DNA from: CAYJNO01 sp964371715
GTDB lineage: Bacteria; Bacillota_I; Bacilli_A; Erysipelotrichales; Erysipelotrichaceae
DNA length: 64,000 nt
Assembly: GCA_964371715.1 (NCBI GenBank)
Contig: CAYJNO010000009.1
Span: 1 to 64,000 of the forward strand
Reading direction: 5' to 3'
This document shows positions 25,297-35,876 of the stretch, in pieces. Under the pieces are notes generated by a model. That model had not been told where the DNA came from and did not search any database. It saw nothing but the letters and a program-made list of their open reading frames with translations. Both the position numbers and the translations under genes were made by a program. Each line of letters opens with the position of its first letter. Positions within the stretch are counted from its first letter, which is position 1.

Positions 25297-28200
25297 ATGA
25301 AAAATAAAATGATTTCTAGAATCATACTAATGACATTTTTGTTATTAGTATGTGCTAGTAATATTTATGCTCAAGAAAATATAAGTATAAATAATATTAG
25401 TTACACAACTACTTCAACTAATGTTGAAACAATTATGGTAAATACTGCTGAAGAATTTATGGATGCAATTGCTAATGATTCAGATGCAGATATTATACTT
25501 GGAAGTGACTTAAATTTCTTCCAGGAATATACAACAGAAAAATCTATAATAAGTGTTACCTTTACAGGATCTATCGACGGTAATGGATATGCTATTAAGA
25601 ATTTATCAACTGCCTTATTTAATACAATTAGTAATGCTACAATAAAAAACTTAATATTTAGTAATATCTATATTGAAAATGTTCACATAAATGGTTTATT
25701 AGCGAATAATGCTAATTATACAATTATTGATAATGTTCATATCATTGATTCATTTATTAAATCAACTACTACTACAGGATTTGGTTCATTTGTTGGTATG
25801 GCTACAGGTATTGAAATTACTAACTCAACTATTTCTAATTCTACATTTAGTGCAGCTCAAAGAATTGGTGGTTTGATTTCATATAACTTTAATAAATCTA
25901 CATTTACAAATGTACGTGTTAGTGCAACATTAAATTCTAGTAATAGATTAGGTGGTATCGCAGCAGTAAATTATGGTGAATTAAATGTATCTGATTCTAT
26001 TTTAGATATCACATACGATGTTGATGCAGATGTAAGTAATGCTGATGCAATTATAGCTAGTTCTAGTTCAAGCTCTAAATTAGTTTTAAACAATATCTTA
26101 TTAGCACCTTCAATTGATAATATTGCTGTTGGTTCGAATAGAACAATTTCCACAAACAATGTTTATATCACTGATAATGTTACAACTATTAAAGATTATG
26201 AATGGTTAAATACTGTTTCATTAAGCAAGCTTAATAATGACTTCTATATAAACACATTAAATTTAGATTCATCAATCTGGAACACTAATAATAACTTGCC
26301 AAGTCTAACTATTGCTGATGATATTATTAATGCATTTTTATTAAGAGATGCTAAAACACAAGTAAATGTTGAAACTGTAGAAGCTCTAGATGAGAAAATC
26401 ATTGCTAAAGGAACAAATGATATTGATCAAGAACTTGAAATGTTATTAATGCAAAGATATATGGTTGATAATGTTGGTTATACATATTTAGTAGGTTATG
26501 CTTCCTTATCTCAATCAAATGCTGAGTTTGTAAACTGGTTATATAATGATTATCGTAATCTTACAGCATACACTCTAGGGGGTGCTCCAGATACAGGAAA
26601 CTTTATTGCAGAATTAAATGTTTTAAAAATGTTATATGATGAATACAAAGATGATTTATCAGCTGTAGGTTTTACTAAATATGGTAATCAAGTAAAAGAT
26701 GTATATCACACTTTATTTTTCTCAATTGGTAAAACATATTCTACAACTATTCGAATGTGGACAGCCTTAGAAACTGATGAATTAGGTCCAATCACTTCAT
26801 ATGATCATCCTTCAGTTTCTCATCCTGTGACTCGTTATGAAGTATTTAAAAGAATGTATAATAATGATTTATTAGGATATCAAGATACAAAATATTCTTT
26901 TGTTAATAGTTCTTTAATGTTTGAAAACTTAGAAGTTGAAGAAATGAGATATGTAGTTAATTCTCATTTAGATGATCAATCATTAGAATGGCAAAACTGG
27001 TATATGACTAGTGATTTAGCTAAAGAAAATGAAAGATTATGGAGTGAATATAATAAATTTGATCCATACACTTATATGGATTATACTTTTGGTTTTAATT
27101 ATCATGATGAGGAATATGTAGATGATGCAAACTTTGCATACTATGATGAAAGATATAATTTATCAGCCTTTGGTATTACTGATATTGAATATGGAAGTCC
27201 AAAACAATTTGTTATCTTCGATGAAGGTGGAATTTGTTGGGGTATTTCAAAAGTCGGTGCTAATATTTGGACATCTTTAGGAGTTCCTTCAAGTCCAGTT
27301 TATCAACCAGGACATGTTGCTTATGTATTCTCTCGTTATGATGCAAATACAGATACAATGTATTGGACTGATATTTATAACTCAGTATCGTCTTGGGGAG
27401 AAACTGGTGAAGGATATACACTACCAATGCATGATGCTTTCTATACAAGAATGCCACTTGGTTGGGGTGATGATGCTTCAGCATCATTCTATAAAGGATC
27501 GTATATTGGTTTATCTCAACAAGTATTAAATGATTTTGAAACATATACTGATTCAAGTATGTATATGTTATTAGCAAATACATATGAATCAAATACTGAA
27601 GTGCTAGAAGAATTATATCGTAAAGCAATAAGTATTAATCCATTAGACTATAATGCATGGTTAAACTTAACTAAACTATATATAAATGATGATACAAAAA
27701 CAAATAATGATTTATTAGCGTTATTAGAAGAAATATCAACTAACTTAGCTTATAATCCATTACCAATAAATGATTTATTTAAACTTGTACTACCTGAATT
27801 ACAAGATGATAACACTGCAGTTATTGCCTATACTAGATTATTAAATGATAGCTTAATAAGAGATTCAAAAGCTACATTTATTGATACACCAGAACCTTTA
27901 ATCTCAGTTCAAACTGCAAATACATTATTAGGGTACAAAGATTCAACATTAGCATCTTTCTCTTTTGATGGTAATGATGCAAATAAAATTATTTTATCTG
28001 ACTCTAGATTTGGTTCAAATCAAGTAACTTGGGATTATTCTTTAGATGGCGGTAACACTTGGACACAAATTATTGAAAAATCAGTTGAACTTTCTAAAGA
28101 AGAATTAGCAACAATTACATCTGCAAATGATATTATCGTTCATATTGTTGGTGTAAGTTATGAAGAAGAAAATTTATTTAGAATTGATATTAAAGAGGCT

Positions 28201-30363
28201 GATAAATTATCAAATATCTACTTAAATGATTTAGAAAATAATCTTCATTTTAGTGGTAGAGAATTAGAATATTTTAATACAGAAACAAATACTTGGTTAG
28301 AATTAAATAGTAATGTAATATTTGATGGCTTACAAGATGTCCAAGTAAGAAGCAAAGCTATTGCTAATACACTAGCTAGTACTCCTCAAATCTACTCATT
28401 TACTGATGATATTTATCCAGCAAATAAAACATATTATTCACTTGATAATGTTAACTTAATTAGTGCACCTAAAGCTTATGATGATAACAGAAAACAAGAA
28501 AACATGTTTGATGGTAATAAAGATACATATTATTACACAAGTGAAAGAAATGATAAAGAAATTATCTTTAGTTTTGATACTCCTATTAAATTATCGACGA
28601 TTGAATATTTACCTTATCAAACAAATGTAGGTAGAATTATGGATGCTACAATCTATGGAAGTATTGATGGTGAAGAATACTTTATCATTGATGAAGTTAA
28701 AAACTTAGAGAATTCTTATTCTTTAAAAACATTTACTATTGATAATCCAAAAGAAGTTAATTTTGTAAAATTAGTAGTAACTAAAACAAGTAATACTGCT
28801 TTAGCTATTACTATGTTTAACTTCTATGAAGATACTAGAGAATTTGATGATACAGTATTAGTTGCTTCAATTGAAAAAGCAACTAACATCTATAATGATC
28901 TAACATACAACAAAACTATCGAAAATAAAGAAATCTTTAATACTGCTATTAATACTGCTAAAGATATATTAGCTAATGTTAATATTGATCAAACAATGAT
29001 TGATGAAGCTATTAATAAACTAGAAAATGCTATTACAACTTATATAAATTCTAAAGATGCTATTGATAGAACTAAACTTGAAGATACTATTGATTATGCT
29101 AATAGTGTTTACAATGATACAACTTTAAATAAATTAAGCTCTAATAGATCTAAATTATATGCAGCTATCTTTAATGCAAATGTTATATATACAAGTAATC
29201 AAGCTAATCAATCTCATATTGATAATGCTATTGTTACATTAAGTACAGCTATTGAAACTTATTTAAATTCTGAAGAAGTTTTAGATAAAACATTATTAGA
29301 AAACACAATTTCTAATGCAAATAACACACTTAATAATACAAGTTATAATAAAGCTCAAAGTAGTAAAGATGCTTTAAAAACAGCTATAAATAATGCAAGT
29401 AACATCTTAAATAATGCAACTAAACAAAGTGAATTAAATAATGCAGCTAGTACATTAGAAAGTGCTATTAGTACATATATTAATTCTAAAGACTTATTAA
29501 ATAAAGATGTATTAGAATCAACTATAAACAATGCTCAATCTATATATGATGATACTAGTATTGTTAAATCTAAAGAAAGTAAAAATCAATTATATGCAGC
29601 AATATTCAACGCAAATGTTATATATACAAGTAATCAAGCTAATCAATCTCATATTGATAATGCTGTTGTTACATTAAATAATGCTATTGAAACTTATTTA
29701 AATTCTGCTGATTTATTAAATAAAAATGTCTTAGAAAATACTATTACTAAAGCTAATACAACTTTAAATGATACAAGTTTAAATAAAACTGCTGAAAGTA
29801 GAAGTTCATTAGAATATGCTATTAAATCTGCTAATATCACTTTAAATTCCAATGTTTCAAAACAAAGTGATATAGATTATGCTGTAACTATTTTAAATAA
29901 TGCTATTACTACATATGTTAATTCAAAAGATGAATTAAATAAGGATGCTTTAATAGTAGCGGTTAATAATGCTCAAGCAGTTTATGATGATACAATTATT
30001 AATAAAGGTGAATATGCTAAGAATAATTTATATGCAGCTATTTTCAATGCTAATATTGTCTTAGATAATACATTAATAGGTCAAAATTATGTTGATAACG
30101 CAGTAGTAACTTTAAATAATGCATTAAATACTTATTTAAATGCAGAAGATGTAATTGAAAGATCAATACTTGAAGAAAAAATAAATTATGCACAAAGCTT
30201 ATATGATGATACAACCTTAGATAAAACTCAAGCTCAAAGAAATAATTTGTTAGCTGCTATCTATAATGCCAAAAGTATATTTGGTAGTAATCAAGCTAAT
30301 CAGACACATATTAATGGTGCAGTTGATTCTTTACAATCAGCAATTGATACTTTTTTAAATTAA
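25297..30363 (+). CDS. Giant secreted protein with transglutaminase-like core, F5/8C and FIVAR repeats
   Basis: This 1688-residue protein has a cleavable signal peptide. Residues about 60-300 are beta-helix-like GLUG-type repeats (IGGLISYN, LGGIAAVNYG). The middle (about 380-760) contains GGICWGIS (Cys647), QPGHVAYVF (His673) and YWTDIYN (Asp692), an order and spacing like the Cys-His-Asp triad of transglutaminase or papain-type domains. A TPR-like stretch, a discoidin F5/8C domain (about 1053-1183) and seven FIVAR repeats of about 72 residues to the end follow. No LPXTG or C-terminal helix is present, so it is released or held non-covalently. It may crosslink, cleave or bind host glycoproteins; this is inferred. 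Monocistronic. Confidence 0.8.
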   Translation: MKNKMISRIILMTFLLLVCASNIYAQENISINNISYTTTSTNVETIMVNTAEEFMDAIANDSDADIILGSDLNFFQEYTTEKSIISVTFTGSIDGNGYAIKNLSTALFNTISNATIKNLIFSNIYIENVHINGLLANNANYTIIDNVHIIDSFIKSTTTTGFGSFVGMATGIEITNSTISNSTFSAAQRIGGLISYNFNKSTFTNVRVSATLNSSNRLGGIAAVNYGELNVSDSILDITYDVDADVSNADAIIASSSSSSKLVLNNILLAPSIDNIAVGSNRTISTNNVYITDNVTTIKDYEWLNTVSLSKLNNDFYINTLNLDSSIWNTNNNLPSLTIADDIINAFLLRDAKTQVNVETVEALDEKIIAKGTNDIDQELEMLLMQRYMVDNVGYTYLVGYASLSQSNAEFVNWLYNDYRNLTAYTLGGAPDTGNFIAELNVLKMLYDEYKDDLSAVGFTKYGNQVKDVYHTLFFSIGKTYSTTIRMWTALETDELGPITSYDHPSVSHPVTRYEVFKRMYNNDLLGYQDTKYSFVNSSLMFENLEVEEMRYVVNSHLDDQSLEWQNWYMTSDLAKENERLWSEYNKFDPYTYMDYTFGFNYHDEEYVDDANFAYYDERYNLSAFGITDIEYGSPKQFVIFDEGGICWGISKVGANIWTSLGVPSSPVYQPGHVAYVFSRYDANTDTMYWTDIYNSVSSWGETGEGYTLPMHDAFYTRMPLGWGDDASASFYKGSYIGLSQQVLNDFETYTDSSMYMLLANTYESNTEVLEELYRKAISINPLDYNAWLNLTKLYINDDTKTNNDLLALLEEISTNLAYNPLPINDLFKLVLPELQDDNTAVIAYTRLLNDSLIRDSKATFIDTPEPLISVQTANTLLGYKDSTLASFSFDGNDANKIILSDSRFGSNQVTWDYSLDGGNTWTQIIEKSVELSKEELATITSANDIIVHIVGVSYEEENLFRIDIKEADKLSNIYLNDLENNLHFSGRELEYFNTETNTWLELNSNVIFDGLQDVQVRSKAIANTLASTPQIYSFTDDIYPANKTYYSLDNVNLISAPKAYDDNRKQENMFDGNKDTYYYTSERNDKEIIFSFDTPIKLSTIEYLPYQTNVGRIMDATIYGSIDGEEYFIIDEVKNLENSYSLKTFTIDNPKEVNFVKLVVTKTSNTALAITMFNFYEDTREFDDTVLVASIEKATNIYNDLTYNKTIENKEIFNTAINTAKDILANVNIDQTMIDEAINKLENAITTYINSKDAIDRTKLEDTIDYANSVYNDTTLNKLSSNRSKLYAAIFNANVIYTSNQANQSHIDNAIVTLSTAIETYLNSEEVLDKTLLENTISNANNTLNNTSYNKAQSSKDALKTAINNASNILNNATKQSELNNAASTLESAISTYINSKDLLNKDVLESTINNAQSIYDDTSIVKSKESKNQLYAAIFNANVIYTSNQANQSHIDNAVVTLNNAIETYLNSADLLNKNVLENTITKANTTLNDTSLNKTAESRSSLEYAIKSANITLNSNVSKQSDIDYAVTILNNAITTYVNSKDELNKDALIVAVNNAQAVYDDTIINKGEYAKNNLYAAIFNANIVLDNTLIGQNYVDNAVVTLNNALNTYLNAEDVIERSILEEKINYAQSLYDDTTLDKTQAQRNNLLAAIYNAKSIFGSNQANQTHINGAVDSLQSAIDTFLN
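28855..30360 (+). repeat. Seven FIVAR repeats at DNA level
   Basis: Tandem coding repeats of about 217 bp. Repeats 2 and 4 share long identical stretches: blocks near 29176 and 29611 are 435 bp apart, equal to two repeats. This indicates recent duplication of a two-repeat unit. Confidence 0.8.
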
Positions 30364-30394
30364 TTATCTAATTTAGTAATTAAACAAACATACT

Positions 30395-30443
30395 AAACAG
30401 AATAAAATTGCAAAGCATAAAGCAATGTAATTTTATTCTGTTT
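30395..30443 (+). terminator. Terminator of the giant protein gene
   Basis: A 15-bp perfect stem (30395-30409 with 30429-30443) is followed by T residues, 32 nt after the stop. Confidence 0.85.
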
Positions 30444-30499
30444 TTATATCCACTATAAAAAATTTATAATATCTTACATTATACTTTTCAAGCAAATAT

Positions 30500-30536
30500 A
30501 AAAACACACAAAACTTTAAGTATTTTGTGTGTTTTT
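30500..30536 (-). terminator. Terminator of guaA
   Basis: A 14-bp stem of AAAAACACACAAAA with its complement lies 35 nt after the guaA stop, with a T-rich tail on the minus strand. Confidence 0.85.
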
Positions 30537-30570
30537 CAGTATAATTATATTCTATTAATGTCGAACATTA

Positions 30571-32106
30571 CTATTCCCACTCAATTGTTGAAGGTGGTTT
30601 AGTGGTAATATCATAGACTATTCTATTAATACCTTGGCATTCATTTACAATACGTCTAGATATTTCTTGTAATACATCATATGGTATTTTCGCAAAGTCT
30701 GCAGTCATAAAGTCATTAGTGACTACTCCTCTTAACGCTAAAGTATAATCATATGTTCTAAAATCTCCCATTACACCAACTGTTCTAATGTTTGTTAAAA
30801 CAGCAAAGTATTGATGGATATCTTTATCTAATTTATTTTTGGCAATTTCTTCTCTAAAGATGTAATCGGCATCTTTTAAGATATTTAATTTTTCTTTATC
30901 TACATCACCAATTACTCTTATTGCAAGTCCAGGTCCTGGGAATGGCTGTCTAAATACTAGTACTTCACTTAATCCTAATTCTAAACCTAAACTTCTTACT
31001 TCATCTTTGAATAATAATCTTAGTGGTTCAACTAAATCTTTAAAATCAACTGTATCTGGTAATCCACCAACATTATGATGTGATTTAATTACAGCTGCAT
31101 CTCCATGTCCAGATTCAATTACATCAGGATAAATTGTACCTTGTGCTAAGAAGTCAACAGCTCCAATTTTTTTAGCTTCTTCTTCAAAGACTCTAATAAA
31201 TTCTTCCCCAATAATTTTTCTTTTTGTTTCAGGATCACTTACATCTTTCATTCTTGACAAGAAACGATCTTCGGCATCAACTCTTACAAAATTAATTTCC
31301 CAATCTTTAAAGATTTCTTCAATTTCGTCACCTTCATTTTTTCGCATAAAGCCATGATCAACGAAGATACAAGTTAATTGATTGCCAATTGCTTTTGATA
31401 ATAGAGCAGCTAATACTGATGAGTCAACTCCACCTGATAATGCTAATAAAACTTTTCCATCTTTTACAGTATTTCTAATATCATTGATTGCTGTTTTTGC
31501 ATAATCAGACATTGTCCAATCCCCTTTAGCATTACATACTTCATATAAGAAATTTTTGATCATTAACACACCATTTTGTGTTTCATTTACTTCTGGATGA
31601 AATTGAATACCATATAGTTTTGCTTCGGCATTTTCCATAACTGCAACTGGGCAATCATTAGTATAACCAACTGTTTTAAAGCCGTTTGGTAGTTTAGATA
31701 TATAATCTACATGACTCATCCATGAAATACTATTTGCATCTAAACCTTTAAATAATAAACTATTTAAATCATAGTTAGTTTCTGTTTTACCAAATTCTCC
31801 TACAGGAGCAGTACTAACTTCCCCACCTAATGTATGTGCCATTAACTGACATCCATAACATAACCCTAATACTGGAATTCCCAGTTCAAAAATTTCTTTT
31901 TCTACTTTTGGTGACTTCTCTTCATAAACACTGTTTGGTCCACCTGTAAAGATAATACCAATTGGATTTAAAGCTTTAATTTCATCTACTGTGATAGTAT
32001 TTGGTTTAACTTCACAATAAACATTACATTCTCTTACTCTTCTTGCAATTAACTGGTTGTATTGCCCACCAAAGTCAATGACAAGTACTAATTCATGTTT
32101 GTTCAT
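30571..32106 (-). CDS. guaA: GMP synthase (glutamine-hydrolysing)
   Basis: This 511-residue enzyme converts XMP to GMP with glutamine and ATP. The N-terminal class I amidotransferase domain shows GLCYGCQ (nucleophile) and GIQFHPEV. The ATP pyrophosphatase loop is LSGGVDSS. The C-terminal dimerisation domain ends in STIEWE. The start at 32106 (MNKHELV) gives the family's normal length and has AAGAGGATAAG upstream. An earlier in-frame ATG at 32142 lacks support. Monocistronic with its own terminator. Confidence 0.97.
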   Translation of the reverse strand: MNKHELVLVIDFGGQYNQLIARRVRECNVYCEVKPNTITVDEIKALNPIGIIFTGGPNSVYEEKSPKVEKEIFELGIPVLGLCYGCQLMAHTLGGEVSTAPVGEFGKTETNYDLNSLLFKGLDANSISWMSHVDYISKLPNGFKTVGYTNDCPVAVMENAEAKLYGIQFHPEVNETQNGVLMIKNFLYEVCNAKGDWTMSDYAKTAINDIRNTVKDGKVLLALSGGVDSSVLAALLSKAIGNQLTCIFVDHGFMRKNEGDEIEEIFKDWEINFVRVDAEDRFLSRMKDVSDPETKRKIIGEEFIRVFEEEAKKIGAVDFLAQGTIYPDVIESGHGDAAVIKSHHNVGGLPDTVDFKDLVEPLRLLFKDEVRSLGLELGLSEVLVFRQPFPGPGLAIRVIGDVDKEKLNILKDADYIFREEIAKNKLDKDIHQYFAVLTNIRTVGVMGDFRTYDYTLALRGVVTNDFMTADFAKIPYDVLQEISRRIVNECQGINRIVYDITTKPPSTIEWE

Positions 32107-32216
32107 TTCTCTTATCCTCTTCTTTATATAATATAATATCATTTTATTTAGATTTTTAAACTTAAATTATTAAAAATTTTACTATATAATTACAGTATTA
32201 ACAAATGGAGAAATAA

Positions 32217-32486
32217 ATGATAAGAAAACTGATAATATTTGAAGGACAAGTACAAAGTGTAGGCTTTAGAGTATTTACTAAACTCTTAAGTATTAATTAT
32301 AAAGTTACAGGTCAAATTCGTAATTTAGATAATGGTATGGTCGAAATGCAAGTTCAAGGTTCAAATGTAGAAATACAATCAATGCTTAAAGAAATACTTA
32401 AAGGTAATCAATTTATTAAAGTAATTAACTATAGTGCAAAAGAAATACCAATTAAAGAAAATGAAAAAGAATATAAAGTATTATAA
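32217..32486 (+). CDS. acyP: Acylphosphatase
   Basis: An 89-residue acylphosphatase. The phosphate loop GQVQSVGFR with its catalytic arginine and the IRNLDNG asparagine are in place, together with VEMQVQG. It hydrolyses acyl phosphates such as acetyl phosphate in the cytosol. GGAG precedes the start. It is divergent from guaA and followed by the reductase lipoprotein gene, with which it may share a transcript. Confidence 0.92.
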   Translation: MIRKLIIFEGQVQSVGFRVFTKLLSINYKVTGQIRNLDNGMVEMQVQGSNVEIQSMLKEILKGNQFIKVINYSAKEIPIKENEKEYKVL

Positions 32487-32561
32487 TTTACGTGAAATAT
32501 TTGTGAAAAAATTATTTACTTTATGATATTTTCAATGTATCATTTGCTTGAGGAGATTAAT

Positions 32562-34457
32562 ATGAGAAAATTATTGATTATTTTAAGCATAATGATTTTA
32601 TCACTTGGGTCGTTAGCTGGTTGTACAACAACTGAAAAAGAAGAACAAACAAGTGGTACTTATCCTGTTGAAGATGGTACTTATCAAGGTATTGGAGCAG
32701 GATTTGAGGGGGACATTGTTGTTGATGTAACTATTGAAAGTGGAGAAATCACTAACGTAGTTGTAGTAGAACACAAAGAATCTAAACCTCAAGGAGTTGA
32801 GCAATACCCTGCATTAATTATAGAAAATGGAATTGATGCTGATGTCGTAGCTGGTGTTACTGTATCATCTGAAGGTATTAAAGCTGCAGTATTAAACGCA
32901 ATCGATGTTGCATCTGGTAATGTAGTTGAAACACCAAGTGTTGTTGTAGAAGATAACAAAGATATAATTGTTGTTGGAGGCGGTAATTCAGGACTTACAG
33001 CTGCATTATATGCTTTGGAAGATGGTAAAACTGTAGTTTTATTTGAAAAACAAAGCAAACTTGGAGGAACATTTGGAGGTGGTACTTGGATTGGTGCTGG
33101 CTCAGATATGCAAATTGAACAAGGTATCACAAATGATGGTGTAGATGCTTTTGTTGCTGATATTGAAAGATTAAATGAAAACTATGTAGAACGAACTGGT
33201 GATGAAGGTTATTGGTTAAACTATGATTTAACTACTTACTTTGGTGAGCAAATGGCACCAGTTACTAACTGGATGGATGAACTGGGTACTGACTTTGGAA
33301 GTCGCACATTCTCTAATCCTACTTTATATGAACCACATGATATAATGCGTGTTATATCTGACGGTTCTCGTCAATCATATACAGATGTAGTTGTAGCAGA
33401 TCTTCAACAATATATTGAATCTGGTCAATTACAAATCGTTATGGATGCTAATGTTGATGATATCATTATGGAAGATGATGCTGTTGTTGGTGTTAAATAT
33501 ACTTTAAATGGTACTCAATCTGAATATTTAGCACCAGCTACAATTTTAGCAACAGGTGGTTATGGCTATAACGAAGAATTAATCGCAAGAGCAGGTCTTG
33601 AAAATTACGCATCTTATACCCCTTCATTCCAAACAGGAGATGGTTATGAGTTTGCAGAAGCTGCGGGAGCTGAACTTAAAAATATGGACTTTATCACTGT
33701 TTATGCTGCTGCTTTACAAACTGAAGCTGCAGGACTTGGAATGGATGGAACAATTCGTGTTAAAGAATTTGGTGACATTATCTTTGTAAATTCAAATGGT
33801 GAACGCTTCATTGATGAGTTTGGACCAGGAGATGGATCAACTTATGACGCTATAACATATGAATGGAAAAAACAAGAAGATAATTATGTATATATTGCAG
33901 TATCTCAATCTCAATTAGATGCTATGAAAGATAGAGAAGCTAGTTTAATTTCACGTGACGCTGAATGGACAAAATTTGATGAGTTATTAGCAAATGGAGA
34001 GATTATTTCAAAAGGTGCTACTGCTTATGAAGCAGCAGAAGCTGCTGGAATTAATGCAGATAATTTTGCAAATACTGTAGAAACATATAATCAATATGTT
34101 GCAAATGGATTAGATGAAGACTTTGGTCGTACTAATGTTACATCAGTTCTATCTTATACAGGTGAAATGGTAGACCTTGGAAGAGACACTTTTACAGCAT
34201 TAGAAGGTGATATTTATTTAATTCGTACTACACCTTATATTATGATTTGTGCTGGTGGTGTTGATGTAAACACTAGTGGTCAAGCATTAAATGCTGATCG
34301 TGAACCAATCGAAGGATTATTTATAACAGGTGAAATGGTTGGTATGGCTAATGCATTTGGACGTACAACTATCGGTGGTGTAGGAAACACTGGAAGCTCT
34401 ATTTGGGGTAAAATGGCTGGTGTTGGTGCAGCTGAATATATTTCAAGTATAGAATAA
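32562..34457 (+). CDS. Flavin-linked reductase lipoprotein (FMN-binding plus FAD domain)
   Basis: A 631-residue lipoprotein (lipobox LAGC). It has an FMN-binding domain (about residues 35-110) containing DVVAGVTVS, where the threonine matches the site for covalent FMN attachment by ApbE. A flavocytochrome c/fumarate reductase-type FAD domain follows, with VVGGGNSGLTAALYA and GGTFGGGTW. Proteins of this type act outside the membrane as flavin reductases for fumarate, urocanate or other acceptors. The acceptor here is unknown. The start at 32562 is chosen for its AGGAG and signal peptide, not the ATG at 32523. No apbE or electron-feed genes are in the window. Confidence 0.9.
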   Translation: MRKLLIILSIMILSLGSLAGCTTTEKEEQTSGTYPVEDGTYQGIGAGFEGDIVVDVTIESGEITNVVVVEHKESKPQGVEQYPALIIENGIDADVVAGVTVSSEGIKAAVLNAIDVASGNVVETPSVVVEDNKDIIVVGGGNSGLTAALYALEDGKTVVLFEKQSKLGGTFGGGTWIGAGSDMQIEQGITNDGVDAFVADIERLNENYVERTGDEGYWLNYDLTTYFGEQMAPVTNWMDELGTDFGSRTFSNPTLYEPHDIMRVISDGSRQSYTDVVVADLQQYIESGQLQIVMDANVDDIIMEDDAVVGVKYTLNGTQSEYLAPATILATGGYGYNEELIARAGLENYASYTPSFQTGDGYEFAEAAGAELKNMDFITVYAAALQTEAAGLGMDGTIRVKEFGDIIFVNSNGERFIDEFGPGDGSTYDAITYEWKKQEDNYVYIAVSQSQLDAMKDREASLISRDAEWTKFDELLANGEIISKGATAYEAAEAAGINADNFANTVETYNQYVANGLDEDFGRTNVTSVLSYTGEMVDLGRDTFTALEGDIYLIRTTPYIMICAGGVDVNTSGQALNADREPIEGLFITGEMVGMANAFGRTTIGGVGNTGSSIWGKMAGVGAAEYISSIE

Positions 34458-34466
34458 TGTAGATAA

Positions 34467-34515
34467 AAAAAGGTAATATAACAGTATAAATCATACGGTT
34501 AATATTGCCTTTTTT
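34467..34515 (+). terminator. Terminator of the reductase gene
   Basis: Arms of 13 nt pair with one G-U wobble and are followed by T residues. Confidence 0.75.
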
Positions 34516-34577
34516 ATTTATAAGATTAAATTCCCATTGCATTCCTTGCTACATGTTTTATTATTTTTACAAAAAAA

Positions 34578-34594
34578 GCCAGCATCTGCTGACT
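34578..34594 (-). terminator. Terminator of yqeY
   Basis: A short stem (AGTCAGCA/TGCTGGCT with one mismatch) followed by seven T on the minus strand directly abuts the yqeY stop. Confidence 0.75.
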
Positions 34595-35033
34595 ATTTTA
34601 ATAATGATGCCAAAGCAACATTAATTGATTTGCCATCTGTGCTAGAACCATATTTGCTCATCATCCCTTTGATGATTATACCTTGGTTCTTTTTAACTAG
34701 CTCTAGGTTTAATTCTTGTGCTAATTCTACTATAGCTTTTATTACTTCTTCAGCACTCATTTGCTTTGGTAGGTATTCCTTTAATAACTTGATTTTATTA
34801 TTATTCATTGTTATTAAATCATCTCTGTTTGCAGGTGTAAGACTTAATGATTCATTTGTTTGTTTTAACTCTTTTTGAATGATAGTACAAATTTCATCAT
34901 CTGTTAATTCTTCACCCTTTTCTTTACTTCCAGCATTTATTGCAGCAATCAATAAAGAAAATACACCTTTTTTTAAAGTATCCTTATCTTTTAATGCTTG
35001 TTTATAATCTTGTTTAATTCTTTCTAATAACAT
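34593..35033 (-). CDS. yqeY: GatB/YqeY domain protein
   Basis: This 146-residue protein matches the YqeY family, a stand-alone relative of the tRNA-binding tail of GatB. It is entirely helical with KGVFSLLIAAINAGSKEK, EICTIIQKELKQTNESL and ANRDDLI. Its role is unclear; it may act in tRNA-dependent amidation or other RNA-linked processes. Good GGAGG upstream of the start; monocistronic. Confidence 0.9.
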   Translation of the reverse strand: MLLERIKQDYKQALKDKDTLKKGVFSLLIAAINAGSKEKGEELTDDEICTIIQKELKQTNESLSLTPANRDDLITMNNNKIKLLKEYLPKQMSAEEVIKAIVELAQELNLELVKKNQGIIIKGMMSKYGSSTDGKSINVALASLLK

Positions 35034-35108
35034 ATGTTTCCTCCTAGTTTATTAATTATAACTCTAAATAATTAATAGCATCTTAATTATTATTAAGATG
35101 CTATTTGA

Positions 35109-35816
35109 TTATTTTCTTCTTCCTAAAATTCTTAATATATATATGAACATATTGATGAAGTCTAAGTACAAGTGTAATGCAAAGATTACAGATAAATTAC
35201 TTAATAGCCCTTCATTGTTTTGTACTTGATCATAAGTGATTTTTATTTTATTAACATCATATGCAGTAATACCTGCAAAGATTAACACACCTGCATAACA
35301 AATAATTGTATCTAACATTGATGATTGTAAGAACCAGTTAACTACTGATACTATAACTAAAGTTATTATTGTACCTGTTACTAAAGTTGAGTATTTAGTT
35401 AAGTCAGCTTTTGTCAGATAACCAATTGTACTCATTACTAAGAATAATACTGATGTTAGTCCGAATGCAATAATTGCATTTCCAAGTCCATATGCCATAA
35501 AGAATAATGGCATTGTAAATCCTGTAATCATTGAATAGCAGATAAACATAGCTAATAAAGTATGATAGCTAGATTTATATAAGCGTGCTTGTATAAAAAT
35601 AACAATTAAAAACTGTGCTATAAGTAACCCAAATAACCCAAAAGTACCTGTCACTTGAATATATTGAAAGTATAATCCTGAATATAATGATACTGCAGCA
35701 ATTAATGCTGTTGCGATTAATCCAATTGCCATATATAAGAATACTCTTCTAATATATGAGTTTACATTTGATTTTGCATAACTACTATCTATTTGTCCTA
35801 ATTCGTTGTAATCCAT
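35109..35816 (-). CDS. Bax inhibitor-1/YccA family membrane protein
   Basis: A 235-residue protein with seven transmembrane helices and the family hallmarks RVFLYMAIGL near the start, AGVLIFAGITAYDVNKIK, and ALHLYLDFINMF near the C-terminus, including aspartates of the pH-sensing pair in BsYetJ-like channels. It is likely a calcium-leak or YccA-like membrane protein. The start at 35816 has AGAGG 8 nt upstream; the ATG at 35870 adds 18 residues without support. Confidence 0.92.
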   Translation of the reverse strand: MDYNELGQIDSSYAKSNVNSYIRRVFLYMAIGLIATALIAAVSLYSGLYFQYIQVTGTFGLFGLLIAQFLIVIFIQARLYKSSYHTLLAMFICYSMITGFTMPLFFMAYGLGNAIIAFGLTSVLFLVMSTIGYLTKADLTKYSTLVTGTIITLVIVSVVNWFLQSSMLDTIICYAGVLIFAGITAYDVNKIKITYDQVQNNEGLLSNLSVIFALHLYLDFINMFIYILRILGRRK

Positions 35817-35876
35817 ATCTATTACCTCTTTTCTATAATTCATTCTATCAAATTTGTGTAACTTAAACAAGTTTGT

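Noticed and set aside
27260..27628. Minus-strand frame inside the giant secreted protein gene
   Set aside because: It is antisense to a clearly coding region with domain matches, has low complexity and no ribosome binding site.
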